Under the pieces are notes generated by a model, which saw nothing but the letters and a program-made list of their open reading frames with translations, searched no databases and was not told the origin of the DNA. Of a stretch of 64,000 nucleotides of DNA, positions 16,830 through 24,624 are shown in pieces; positions within the stretch are counted from its first letter, which is position 1, and every line of letters starts with the position of its first letter. The DNA comes from VXYL01 sp963665195 (GTDB lineage Bacteria > Pseudomonadota > Gammaproteobacteria > Pseudomonadales > Azotimanducaceae): positions 4,712,001-4,776,000 of the forward strand of contig OY762070.1 in NCBI GenBank assembly GCA_963665195.1. Reading direction: 5' to 3'. The position numbers and the translations under genes were made by a program.

Positions 16830-19508
16830 TCAGTTTGCCGGAGCCTGCGCCTTGGGCACCGGCGCGAAGTAGCCTACGATCAGCAACAGCACGCCGACGC
16901 CGAGGAAAGACACCACCCGGGCCAGCGTGCCCGTGTTGCCGAGTTCGACCAGAAACAGCTTGACGATCACCATCCCCATGACCACGGCGCCGCCGATCCA
17001 CACCTCGCGGCGTGCCAGCGCCGCGCCTGCCACCATGCCGGCGAGGCCGGCGAGGCCCCACACCAGCGAAAGGCCCGCTTGGAAGGTCGCGGAACCGGCC
17101 AGCGCCCGCACTTCGTAGGCGACGCCGGCGAAGTGATGGGCGCCCCGCGCCACTTCCGCAGACAGCAGCAACAGAACGCCGAGCGTCGCCGCGAACTGTG
17201 CGAGGCGCGTCCTGTCCCGAAGTGGCACGGGTTCGGCGCCGATCCAGGCGACAGCCATGGCGACGACGAACGCGACGGTCAGCGGATTGAGGATGGGCAG
17301 ATAGGGCAACGGTGCGCTGCTGCCGGGCGCGGTCAGGTTCACGATCAGCAGCACCGCGGGCACCGTGGCCATGAGTGCCGGAATCGCCCAGTGGGCGTAG
17401 GTTCGCCAATGCTGCTCCAGCGGCCAGGGCAGCTGGGCGCGAATCAGTCGCGGCGTGAGTGCCGCGACTGCCGCCGCTACGCCGGCGGCGGCCGGTGCCC
17501 AGTCGCCGCCGCGAACATGGCTGCCAAGCCACCATGCTTCGCTGGCGATGAGCGCTGCCAGCAGCCAATACGTGCCGACATGCATCGCCGGACCCAGCGC
17601 CGGAAAGCGCGACTCGCGACAGCGCAGCACGGCGTACTGGACCGCGAATGCGAGCGGCCATGCGAGCCAGCCGAAGTCGGCGAACGGATGCGGACTTCCC
17701 AGTACGCTACCGACCAGCAGCACGGCCATGGCGGGCAGCAGCACCAGCGCGAGGGCTTCGAGGCGCGGCCAACGCACCCAGCGGGCGCCGAATGCCGCGC
17801 CGAAGGCGGAGAGCGCGAAGAAGGCCAGCGTCCCGACCAGTGACTCTTCCAGCGCGCGGCCGATCTCCCGGATGCCTGCCAGCAACCACCACATGCCGCC
17901 CCAACCCAGCGCGACCCGGGCGATGAGCGTGCGCACCTCTTCCGAATGCGGGCTGCGGTCGTAGCTCGCCCCCACGATCCAGCCCGCCGCCGCGATCAGG
18001 GCAGCGCCGAGGAACTGGCCGTTCAGCACCGCCATGTCGACGTTGCCGCCGAGTCCCGGCTGAGTCAGGTAGGAACCGGCCGCCAGGAGTTGCAGCGCTG
18101 CCCCGGCTGCGGCCAGCAGCAGCGCCCCGCTGCGCATCCCGAACCACGCCAGGAGCGCCCCCTGCGCCGCCCAAGCCGCCGCGGTCCACTGCGCATCGAG
18201 CGCCAGCGGGAAGGCGACGGTGAGGAACATCAGCGCGAGGCCGAAGAACGCCCACGCCAGCGCCCGCAATTCCGCGGTCTGCCATTTCCACGCGCCAAGC
18301 GCCGCGTACAGCACCGCCAGCGCCGCTGCGGACCAGGCAAGATTCTCCGCGCTTTCCACAAGGCGCGACTGCAACGCGAAGCCGGCCACGGGCGTTCCGA
18401 AGACGATGGTGGCGTCCACGAAGCCGCGCAGTTGCGGCGGCTGGCGGCGGGCGAACAGCACGGCGATGCCGATGTACATGAGCACGAACAGCACCAGGAA
18501 CGGTTCGGTGGTGGCGAAGTGCTCCGGCCGGTAGTCGAAGTAGCCCCACAGGCCCGCGATGCTGAACGTGAAGAGGAAGCCGAGCAGGTTCAGCATCCTC
18601 CACGCCTTGAACCACGCGACGCTCAGGATCGCCGCGTTGAGGACGGCGTAGTAGGAGAAGAGGGCGATGTGATCGCCGGCTTCCGAGGCGACCAGAAGCG
18701 GCGCCGCGAAGCCGCCCGCGATGCCGAAGGCGATCATCGTCCGCGAGTCCTGCAGCACCGCGGCAAGCCCAGTCGCCGCGGTGACGACCACCATGAGCGC
18801 CAGCGCCGCCGTGCCCGGCAGGATGGCGTAGAACTCGGCAGCGGCGTAGATGGTGAGATAGAGCACCGCCATGCCGCCGCCTTGCAGGCTGAGCGCGTAC
18901 ACGGGGCGGTCCCGGCGCAGCTGCCAGCCGATGCCGAACAACGCGAGTCCGAACGCCGCGACGAGCGCCAATCGCGCCCACAAGGGGAAGACGAACAGCT
19001 GCTCGTCGATGGCGTACTTGATGAAGAAGCCGAGGCCGAACAGCGACACCACCACGCCCACCTTCACCGGCACGTTGCCGGTGGTGAGCCAGGACTTGGC
19101 GGCCCCAAGCGCCCGCTGCAGGATCGTCTCGGCGGGCTCCGTCTCGGAAGGCTCCGTGAGTTGCGGCTTCGGACTGGGCGAGGCCGCGGACGGCGGCGGT
19201 GCTGCGGCAGCCGTTCCCTCGGCCGAAGGTCGTGGCTCGGCGGCGGCGGGCCAAGACTCAGACTTGGCGGTTCGGGTCGGTCGCCACTGATCGGCGCGGT
19301 CGATTTCCAGCTTCTCCACCCGGCTGCGCAGCGCCGCGACCCAGCCGCCGAGCAAGCCGATCGCGCCGCAGTACAGCAGGGCCTCGGCATCATTGGCCGC
19401 GGCAAACACGAAGAAACCCACCAAGAGCCCCAGCAATGCGCCGATCACTGCCAACACCTTTTGCCGCGTCCACGGGTGTACGACAAATCTCTGGTAGACG
19501 ACCTCCAC
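16830..19508 (-). CDS. DUF2339 polytopic membrane protein, 5' end replaced by an IS
   Basis: The frame encodes 892 residues. The first 12 (MEVVYQRFVVHP) come from the terminal repeat of the IS at 19474, starting at a GTG. From WTRQKV on it is the native protein: an N-terminal hairpin of two helices, a Pro/Ala-rich linker, then more than twenty hydrophobic helices including GNVPVKVGVVVSLFGLGFFI, the signature of DUF2339 predicted membrane proteins (function unknown). Without the IS the gene would start at ATG 21107 and give 895 residues, in frame after removing one target copy. The IS thus substitutes rather than shifts the start. Whether the new GTG is used is not known. Confidence 0.85.
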   Translation of the reverse strand: MEVVYQRFVVHPWTRQKVLAVIGALLGLLVGFFVFAAANDAEALLYCGAIGLLGGWVAALRSRVEKLEIDRADQWRPTRTAKSESWPAAAEPRPSAEGTAAAAPPPSAASPSPKPQLTEPSETEPAETILQRALGAAKSWLTTGNVPVKVGVVVSLFGLGFFIKYAIDEQLFVFPLWARLALVAAFGLALFGIGWQLRRDRPVYALSLQGGGMAVLYLTIYAAAEFYAILPGTAALALMVVVTAATGLAAVLQDSRTMIAFGIAGGFAAPLLVASEAGDHIALFSYYAVLNAAILSVAWFKAWRMLNLLGFLFTFSIAGLWGYFDYRPEHFATTEPFLVLFVLMYIGIAVLFARRQPPQLRGFVDATIVFGTPVAGFALQSRLVESAENLAWSAAALAVLYAALGAWKWQTAELRALAWAFFGLALMFLTVAFPLALDAQWTAAAWAAQGALLAWFGMRSGALLLAAAGAALQLLAAGSYLTQPGLGGNVDMAVLNGQFLGAALIAAAGWIVGASYDRSPHSEEVRTLIARVALGWGGMWWLLAGIREIGRALEESLVGTLAFFALSAFGAAFGARWVRWPRLEALALVLLPAMAVLLVGSVLGSPHPFADFGWLAWPLAFAVQYAVLRCRESRFPALGPAMHVGTYWLLAALIASEAWWLGSHVRGGDWAPAAAGVAAAVAALTPRLIRAQLPWPLEQHWRTYAHWAIPALMATVPAVLLIVNLTAPGSSAPLPYLPILNPLTVAFVVAMAVAWIGAEPVPLRDRTRLAQFAATLGVLLLLSAEVARGAHHFAGVAYEVRALAGSATFQAGLSLVWGLAGLAGMVAGAALARREVWIGGAVVMGMVIVKLFLVELGNTGTLARVVSFLGVGVLLLIVGYFAPVPKAQAPAN

Positions 19509-21054
19509 GCGCGTTCACGCGGCGAGGCGCAGGCGTTCCTCCCAGTAGTCGTCGAACCAGCCGCTGAGCCGCGCGCAGCGCACCCAGATGACGGGGTTCG
19601 CGCCGGCCACGGTCCAGCGCATGCCGGTGCATTTCAGGCGCCGCCCGACGACCGTCTTGCAGGCCGCCTCGACGCGCCCCGAGCCGATGGGCAGCCCGCG
19701 CGCGAGGTACTCGTCGTAGCGCATCCGCCCGCGCCGCTCGGCGATGTACCGGGCCGCCCTGGCGCTCTCCTCGCCGCCGGCCCGGCGCAGCGCCGCCAGC
19801 GTCCTGTCGATGTCGCCGGTCTTGAGCCACCGGCACAGCCTCGTCGCCCAGCGTTTCGCGAGGTCGGTGCCGGGGCCGTAGCGGGCGTTCGCCGCCGCCC
19901 ACGCGTACTCCGCCGCGTGGAAGCAGTCGACGATCGGCACCGCGTTCGGGAACCACTCCTCGAACAGCCGCCGCAGCCACTCGGCGCCGTCGCCGATGCA
20001 GACGCCGACGTCCTCCGGCCCGTAGCCCGCCGCCGCCAGCTCGCGCAGCAGGCGCCGCGCAACGGGCGAGTCGCCGCCGGCGTCGTCCTCCGCGCTCTCG
20101 ATGGCGGCGAAGTACCGCACCGAGCCGTCCACGGTGCGGCGCCCGCCCTCGCCGTCCGGCTCCAGCAGCCACAAGGCGCCCACCTTCGCCTCCCGGGTGC
20201 GCGCCGCGCCGTCCTTCCCGGAGCGCCCGGCGGTCTCCGACGGCCGCGCCGGCACCCCCGTCCCGTCCACCGCCAGGCACAGGATCTCCCCTTCCTTCAA
20301 GGGCTTGCGCGTCGGAACCTTCCCGCCGCCAGAGGCCACCGACAGCGCGCCCGACAGCGCCGCCTCCCGCCGCGCCTCCGCGTCCGCGCCCACCGCCCGC
20401 GTCGTCCGCTCGATGCGCTTCGCGCCGAAGTTCAGCCCCGCCAGCTCGACCAGCAGCCGGTCCGCCTCCGCGTAGCAGCACGACGACCCCGCCAGGCTCG
20501 CCATGCGCCGCGCCGCAGGCGTCATCGAGCCCGCGATGTCCAGCGCCGCCTCGCGCTGCCGCACCGTCTTCCCGCAGCAGGCGTGCCGCGCCATCGGCAG
20601 CCGCACCGGCCCCAGCGCCGTCTCCACCAGAGGCCTCTCCCGGTCCGACAGCCGCATCCGCTCCCCGCACTTCGGGCACGACGGCGCGACGCCGTCCGAC
20701 CGGTCCGCCCGGTACGCCGCCTCCAGCCCCAGCCGCGCCGCCGACAGCGCCGCCCGCCGGACGCGCAGATCCAGCAGCGCCGGATGCGACTCCGGCGCCT
20801 CCCCCGCCGCCGACGCGGCCAGCTCCGCCGCCGCGTACCTCCCCATCGCCGTCGCCAGCTCCTCCTTCGCCTCGTCCAACTCGCGCTTGCGTTCCATGCG
20901 CTCGTCGGCGACAGTCCCTATCGCCATCGCGGGCTCCTCCGTTCCTGGGTTGTGTCGCAAACCCCAAGAATAGAGCGTCCGCGATGGCCCCACTCCGCAT
21001 CCACAGCCAACGCCGGCCGTTAGTGGTCACTTACCAGAGAATTGTCGTACACCC
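19474..21054 (-). mobile_element. ISKra4-family insertion sequence, copy 2 (1581 bp)
   Basis: Same ends as copy 1 (GGGTGTACGACAA at the left, its near inverse at the right). A perfect 9-bp target duplication CGCGTCCAC flanks it (19465-19473 and 21055-21063). It is inserted in the 5' part of the DUF2339 gene, transposase in the same direction as that gene. Confidence 0.93.
19515..20927 (-). CDS. ISKra4-family transposase, copy 2
   Basis: 470 residues from ATG 20927, same organisation and catalytic residues as the copy at 14861. It reads LCRWLKTG and AGGEESA where copy 1 has Arg and Gly. Its TGA stop lies six bases upstream of the GTG that begins the IS-derived leader of the interrupted DUF2339 gene, so re-initiation after transposase translation is possible. 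Confidence 0.9.
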   Translation of the reverse strand: MAIGTVADERMERKRELDEAKEELATAMGRYAAAELAASAAGEAPESHPALLDLRVRRAALSAARLGLEAAYRADRSDGVAPSCPKCGERMRLSDRERPLVETALGPVRLPMARHACCGKTVRQREAALDIAGSMTPAARRMASLAGSSCCYAEADRLLVELAGLNFGAKRIERTTRAVGADAEARREAALSGALSVASGGGKVPTRKPLKEGEILCLAVDGTGVPARPSETAGRSGKDGAARTREAKVGALWLLEPDGEGGRRTVDGSVRYFAAIESAEDDAGGDSPVARRLLRELAAAGYGPEDVGVCIGDGAEWLRRLFEEWFPNAVPIVDCFHAAEYAWAAANARYGPGTDLAKRWATRLCRWLKTGDIDRTLAALRRAGGEESARAARYIAERRGRMRYDEYLARGLPIGSGRVEAACKTVVGRRLKCTGMRWTVAGANPVIWVRCARLSGWFDDYWEERLRLAA

Positions 21055-21107
21055 CGCGTCCACCCGACCGCCTCTTCGGCGACGTTTCGAGAGTAGCCTT
21101 GGCGCAT
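21055..21107 (-). pseudogene. detached native 5' end of the DUF2339 gene
   Basis: From ATG 21107 the minus strand encodes MRQGYSRNVAEEAVGWTR up to the second target copy. Joining 21064-21107 to 16830-19473 restores an 896-codon frame exactly. The fragment now runs into the IS. Confidence 0.75.
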
Positions 21108-21134
21108 GGTGCGGGCAACCTGATGCAACCTGAT

Positions 21135-21157
21135 GGGTGTACGACAGATCTTTGGGA
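21135..21157 (+). repeat. solitary IS terminal repeat
   Basis: GGGTGTACGACAGATCTTTG and three more bases match the outer end of the local IS family with a few changes. No transposase follows; the next gene is an enolase-superfamily enzyme. It is preceded by two tandem copies of GCAACCTGAT (21115-21134). Confidence 0.6.
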
Positions 21158-21293
21158 ACGCATGCCTTGCATGACTCCCCGATGCCGACTGCTCCGCCGT
21201 CGCCAAGTCCGACGGTGCTCGACGCCGTCGCCGGAGAAAACGCCGTGCTGGAGTGGGCTATGCTCTGGGGCTGGCTAGACAAGGGGGACTGGC

Positions 21294-22424
21294 GTGAAGG
21301 TCACGGGGATCGAGACCATCCTGCTCGACAACACGCCGCCGTACCGTGGCGGGCGGACGTTCCTCTTCATCCGGCTGCTCACCGACGAGGGGCTGATCGG
21401 CCTCGGCGAACGGCCCACCGGGCATACGCCGGACCTCAAGTCGCAGATCGCGCTGCTGCACGATCTTGTCGAGCGCTTCGTAGTAGGCCAGAGCCCGTTC
21501 GACATCGAGGCCATCTGGCAGCGCATCTACGCCTCGAACCACGACTACCGCCATCCGAGCCTGTACGGCACGCCGGCGCTGTCCGCCATCGAGATGGCGC
21601 TGTGGGACATCGTCGGCAAGGCCACCGGCCAGCCCATCTACAACCTGCTCGGCGGGCGCTGCCACGAGAAGCTGCGCGCCTATGCCTACATGCCGACCGA
21701 CGGCGTCTGGGAGAATCCGGCGCGCGCCGGCGAGATCGCCGAACAGCTCGTCAAGGAGGGCAATACGGCCTGCAAGATCGACCCGTTCATGCCCTACTTC
21801 CCGCTGCCGCGCGACTTTCCGCTGAAGACGATCAAGCACGCTGCGAAGATCTTCCGCGCCATCCGGGACGCGGTGGGCGACGAGCTGGAGATCGGCATCG
21901 GCACCCATGGCCAGTTCAGCACCGCCGGCGCCATCCGCATCGCCCAGGTCTTCGAGGAGTTCCATCCCTTCTGGTTCGAGGAGCCCGTGCCGCCGGAGAA
22001 TGTCGACGAGATGGCTCGCGTCGCCGCCCACACCAGCATCCCCATCGCCTCCGGCGAGCGGCTGGTGAGCATCTACGAGTTCTCGGAACTCCTGGAGAAG
22101 CAGGCCGCGCAGATCATCCAGCTCGACGTCGGCCAGTGCGGCGGCATCCTGGAGTCGAAGAAGATCGCCGGCATCGCCGAGGCCCACTACGCGATGATCG
22201 CCCCGCACATGTACGTCGGCCCCGTGGCCGCCGCGGCCGCGGTGCAGGTGGACGCCTGCTCGCCGAACTTCCTCATCCAGGAATACAACGGCGGGGATCT
22301 GCACGCCGAACTCTTCAAGGACCCCATCCGCTTCGAGAACGGCTTCATCGAGCTGCCGACGGCGCCGGGTCTGGGACTGGAACTCGACGACGCCGTAGTT
22401 GCGCGGCAGCGCGTGGCCCCATGA
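21294..22424 (+). CDS. mandelate racemase/muconate lactonizing (enolase-superfamily) protein
   Basis: 376 residues from a GTG with AAGGGGGA upstream. N-terminal capping domain (1-125), then a TIM barrel. Visible barrel residues: Lys161 in CKID, Glu229 in WFEEP, Glu255 in ASGERL, Asp278 in QLDVGQCGG and His305 in APHMYVGP. Compared with galactonate-dehydratase-like members, the strand that normally carries the first metal ligand (Asp-x-His-Gly) reads GTHGQFS, so the Asp is replaced by Gly203 while His205 remains. Such enzymes abstract a proton next to a carboxylate. The substrate, and whether metal binding is complete, are open. Confidence 0.85.
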   Translation: MKVTGIETILLDNTPPYRGGRTFLFIRLLTDEGLIGLGERPTGHTPDLKSQIALLHDLVERFVVGQSPFDIEAIWQRIYASNHDYRHPSLYGTPALSAIEMALWDIVGKATGQPIYNLLGGRCHEKLRAYAYMPTDGVWENPARAGEIAEQLVKEGNTACKIDPFMPYFPLPRDFPLKTIKHAAKIFRAIRDAVGDELEIGIGTHGQFSTAGAIRIAQVFEEFHPFWFEEPVPPENVDEMARVAAHTSIPIASGERLVSIYEFSELLEKQAAQIIQLDVGQCGGILESKKIAGIAEAHYAMIAPHMYVGPVAAAAAVQVDACSPNFLIQEYNGGDLHAELFKDPIRFENGFIELPTAPGLGLELDDAVVARQRVAP

Positions 22425-22429
22425 TGCGC

Positions 22430-22577
22430 CCCAGGCTGCCAACGCAAGCGGTAGCGACGGTGGCCCATGAGGAGACCGGGCAGGCCAGTGGAGCGTCCGG
22501 TTACGGGCAACTTGCGCGTGGTATTCCGCTTTGAGGATTGGGAGGCTGTGGACGTAGACTTGGTGGACTACCACTGA
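22430..22577 (+). pseudogene. higB: higB toxin relic
   Basis: Two frames together reproduce the C-terminus of a HigB ribonuclease: GDRAGQWSVR in one frame, then after a one-base shift VTGNLRVVFRFEDWEAVDVD and LVDYH to a TGA at 22577. The N-terminal half is missing or unrecognisable. The longest intact piece from an ATG (22467) is 36 residues. It precedes higA in the usual toxin-first order. Confidence 0.7.
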
Positions 22578-22599
22578 CTGGTACGGAGTCGGAGGCGCG

Positions 22600-22911
22600 A
22601 TGAACGCCCATGTGCATGATCGAGTCGGTCCGATGGTGGACCCGCCGCACTTGGGCGAGTTGATCCGCGAGGGCATGGACGAGATCGGCTGGAACGCCAC
22701 TGAGACCGCGGACCGGCTAGGATGTCGGCAGGGTAGGCTATCGAAGGTGCTGGATGGTAGCAGCGGCGTTTCGGTTCATGTGGCGTTGGCGCTAGAGGAC
22801 CTCGGCTGGGGCACGGCCGAACACTGGATGCGGATGCAGGCAAGCTCCGAGCTTGCCCAGGTGCGCCGAGAGAGGACGGTCCAGGACCTGCCCGGCGCGA
22901 TGACCGCCTGA
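22600..22911 (+). CDS. higA: HigA-family antitoxin
   Basis: 103 residues. HPP-like start (VDPPHLGELIREGMDEIGWN) followed by a helix-turn-helix (ATETADRLGCRQGRLSKVLD) and a C-terminal helix with WGTAEHWMRMQASSEL, all typical of HigA antitoxins. It is intact, whereas the adjacent toxin gene is reduced to a frameshifted C-terminal fragment. It may now act as an orphan autoregulator or anti-addiction factor, or simply persist. Confidence 0.85.
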   Translation: MNAHVHDRVGPMVDPPHLGELIREGMDEIGWNATETADRLGCRQGRLSKVLDGSSGVSVHVALALEDLGWGTAEHWMRMQASSELAQVRRERTVQDLPGAMTA

Positions 22912-22941
22912 TTGCGCGGGATCCAACGAGGCCTGACGGAC

Positions 22942-24624
22942 ATGCCGCTTCGACACTTGCTTGCGATCGCCCTGCTTCTCGCGGCCCCGGTGGCCGTCGC
23001 GAGCGAGACCTCGCCGGTACTTCAGGCGCTGCAGGCGGAACTCGATCGTTCGATGGACGTGCTCGGCGGGCAGCCGGAGCCGCCGTACTTTCTCAGCTAC
23101 GAAGTGACCGAGCAGCAGAATGCGGCGGCCACGGCGCGCTTCGGGGCGCTGACCTACAGCAACCACCGTCGTACGCGCTATCTGGACGTCGACTTGCGCG
23201 TCGGCGACTACCACCTCGACAACACGCGGCCGCTGCGGGGGGCGCGGCAGGGGCCGCGGCGGGCGTTCACCGCGGTGCCTGTGGAAGACGATGCGGACGC
23301 CATCCGCAGCGTCGTCTGGAACGAGACGGAGGCGCGCTACAAGCAGGCGCTGCAGCGGCTGACGCGGGTGCGCACCGACGTGGAAGTCAAGGTGGTTGCC
23401 GAGGACCAGTCGGCGGACTTCTCCCGCGAAGAGCCGCGGGAGGATGTCGGCGCGACCGCCGCGCTGGATGTCGATCTGGCGGACTTGGAGGCTAGGGTAG
23501 AGCGCCATACCGCGCCCTTCCGCGCCCATGGCGACATCTATAGCGCCGAAGCGACGCTGTCCGCCACTGCCGAGACGCGCTGGTTCGTGAGCAGCGAGGG
23601 CGCGGCGGTGCAAACCGCCGAGACGGTCTATCGCCTGTCCATCAGCGCCCGCACCAAGGCCGCGGACGGCATGACGCTGCCGCGCTACGAGTCGTTCTCC
23701 GCGTTCGCGCCCGAGGGCCTGCCGACGGACGAGGAGGTGGCCGCGGTGGTCGCCGACATGATCGCCGACCTCGACGCGCTACGCGAAGCGCCGTTGGTGG
23801 AGCCGTATACGGGGCCGGCCATCCTCTCCGGACGCGCCAGCGGCGTGTTTTTCCACGAGGTGCTCGGCCATCGCGTAGAGGGCCACCGCCAGAAGCGCGC
23901 CGACGAGGGGCAAACCTTCAAGAAGAAGATCGGCGAGGCCATCCTGCCGCCGGGCTTCCGCATCGTCTTCGACCCGACGCTGCGCCGCATGGCGGGCACT
24001 GACTTGGTTGGCGCCTACCAGTACGACAACGAGGGCGTGCCGGGCCAGCGCGTCGCCGTGGTGGAGGATGGCGTCTTCAAGCGCTTCCTCATGTCGCGCA
24101 CGCCCATCGAGGGCTTCGCGCGCTCGAACGGCCACGGCCGCAAGCAGACGGGCTACCAGTCGGTATCGCGGCAGTCGAATCTGCTGGTCGAGGTGGCGAA
24201 CCCGGTCAGCCGCGCCGCCCTGAAGGAGCGGCTGCTGGCGATGGTGGCCGAGCAGGGCAAGCCCTTCGGCCTCTTCTTCGAGGACATCCAAGGCGGCGTC
24301 ACCATCACCGGGCGCAGACTGCCGAACGCCTTCAACGTGCAGCCGGTGATGGTCTACCGCCTCCACCCGGATGGCCGCGAGGAACTGGTGCGCGGCGTCG
24401 ATCTCATCGGCACGCCGCTCACCGCGTTGAGCCGCGTGGTGGCCGCCGACGACCAGGTGGCGGTGTTCAACGGCACCTGCGGGGCGGAGTCCGGCGGCGT
24501 GCCGGTATCGGCGGTGTCGCCGGGCCTCTTGATCTCGCAGATCGAGGTGCAGAAGCAGAGCGCGTCTCAAGACCGCCCGCCGCTCTTGCCTGCGCCGCTG
24601 GACGATGGGGAAGCCGCGCAATGA
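22942..24624 (+). CDS. exported TldD/PmbA-family zinc metalloprotease
   Basis: 560 residues from ATG 22942; the frame opens at 22912. The start is chosen because a signal peptide (MPLRHLLAIALLLAAPVAVA) begins there. The active-site motif HEVLGH (HExxxH, residues 305-310) is intact and followed by VEGHRQ. Downstream strands such as QSVSRQSNLLVEV and CGAESGG are typical of the TldD fold. Cytosolic TldD with TldE degrades flexible peptides and processes microcins; this version is predicted to act in the periplasm. The stop overlaps the start of a paralogue by four bases. Confidence 0.82.
   Translation: MPLRHLLAIALLLAAPVAVASETSPVLQALQAELDRSMDVLGGQPEPPYFLSYEVTEQQNAAATARFGALTYSNHRRTRYLDVDLRVGDYHLDNTRPLRGARQGPRRAFTAVPVEDDADAIRSVVWNETEARYKQALQRLTRVRTDVEVKVVAEDQSADFSREEPREDVGATAALDVDLADLEARVERHTAPFRAHGDIYSAEATLSATAETRWFVSSEGAAVQTAETVYRLSISARTKAADGMTLPRYESFSAFAPEGLPTDEEVAAVVADMIADLDALREAPLVEPYTGPAILSGRASGVFFHEVLGHRVEGHRQKRADEGQTFKKKIGEAILPPGFRIVFDPTLRRMAGTDLVGAYQYDNEGVPGQRVAVVEDGVFKRFLMSRTPIEGFARSNGHGRKQTGYQSVSRQSNLLVEVANPVSRAALKERLLAMVAEQGKPFGLFFEDIQGGVTITGRRLPNAFNVQPVMVYRLHPDGREELVRGVDLIGTPLTALSRVVAADDQVAVFNGTCGAESGGVPVSAVSPGLLISQIEVQKQSASQDRPPLLPAPLDDGEAAQ

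Noticed and set aside
17946..21023. 1025-codon plus-strand frame across the DUF2339 gene and the second IS
   Set aside because: Antisense to two real genes and fuses unrelated sequences; low-complexity composition.
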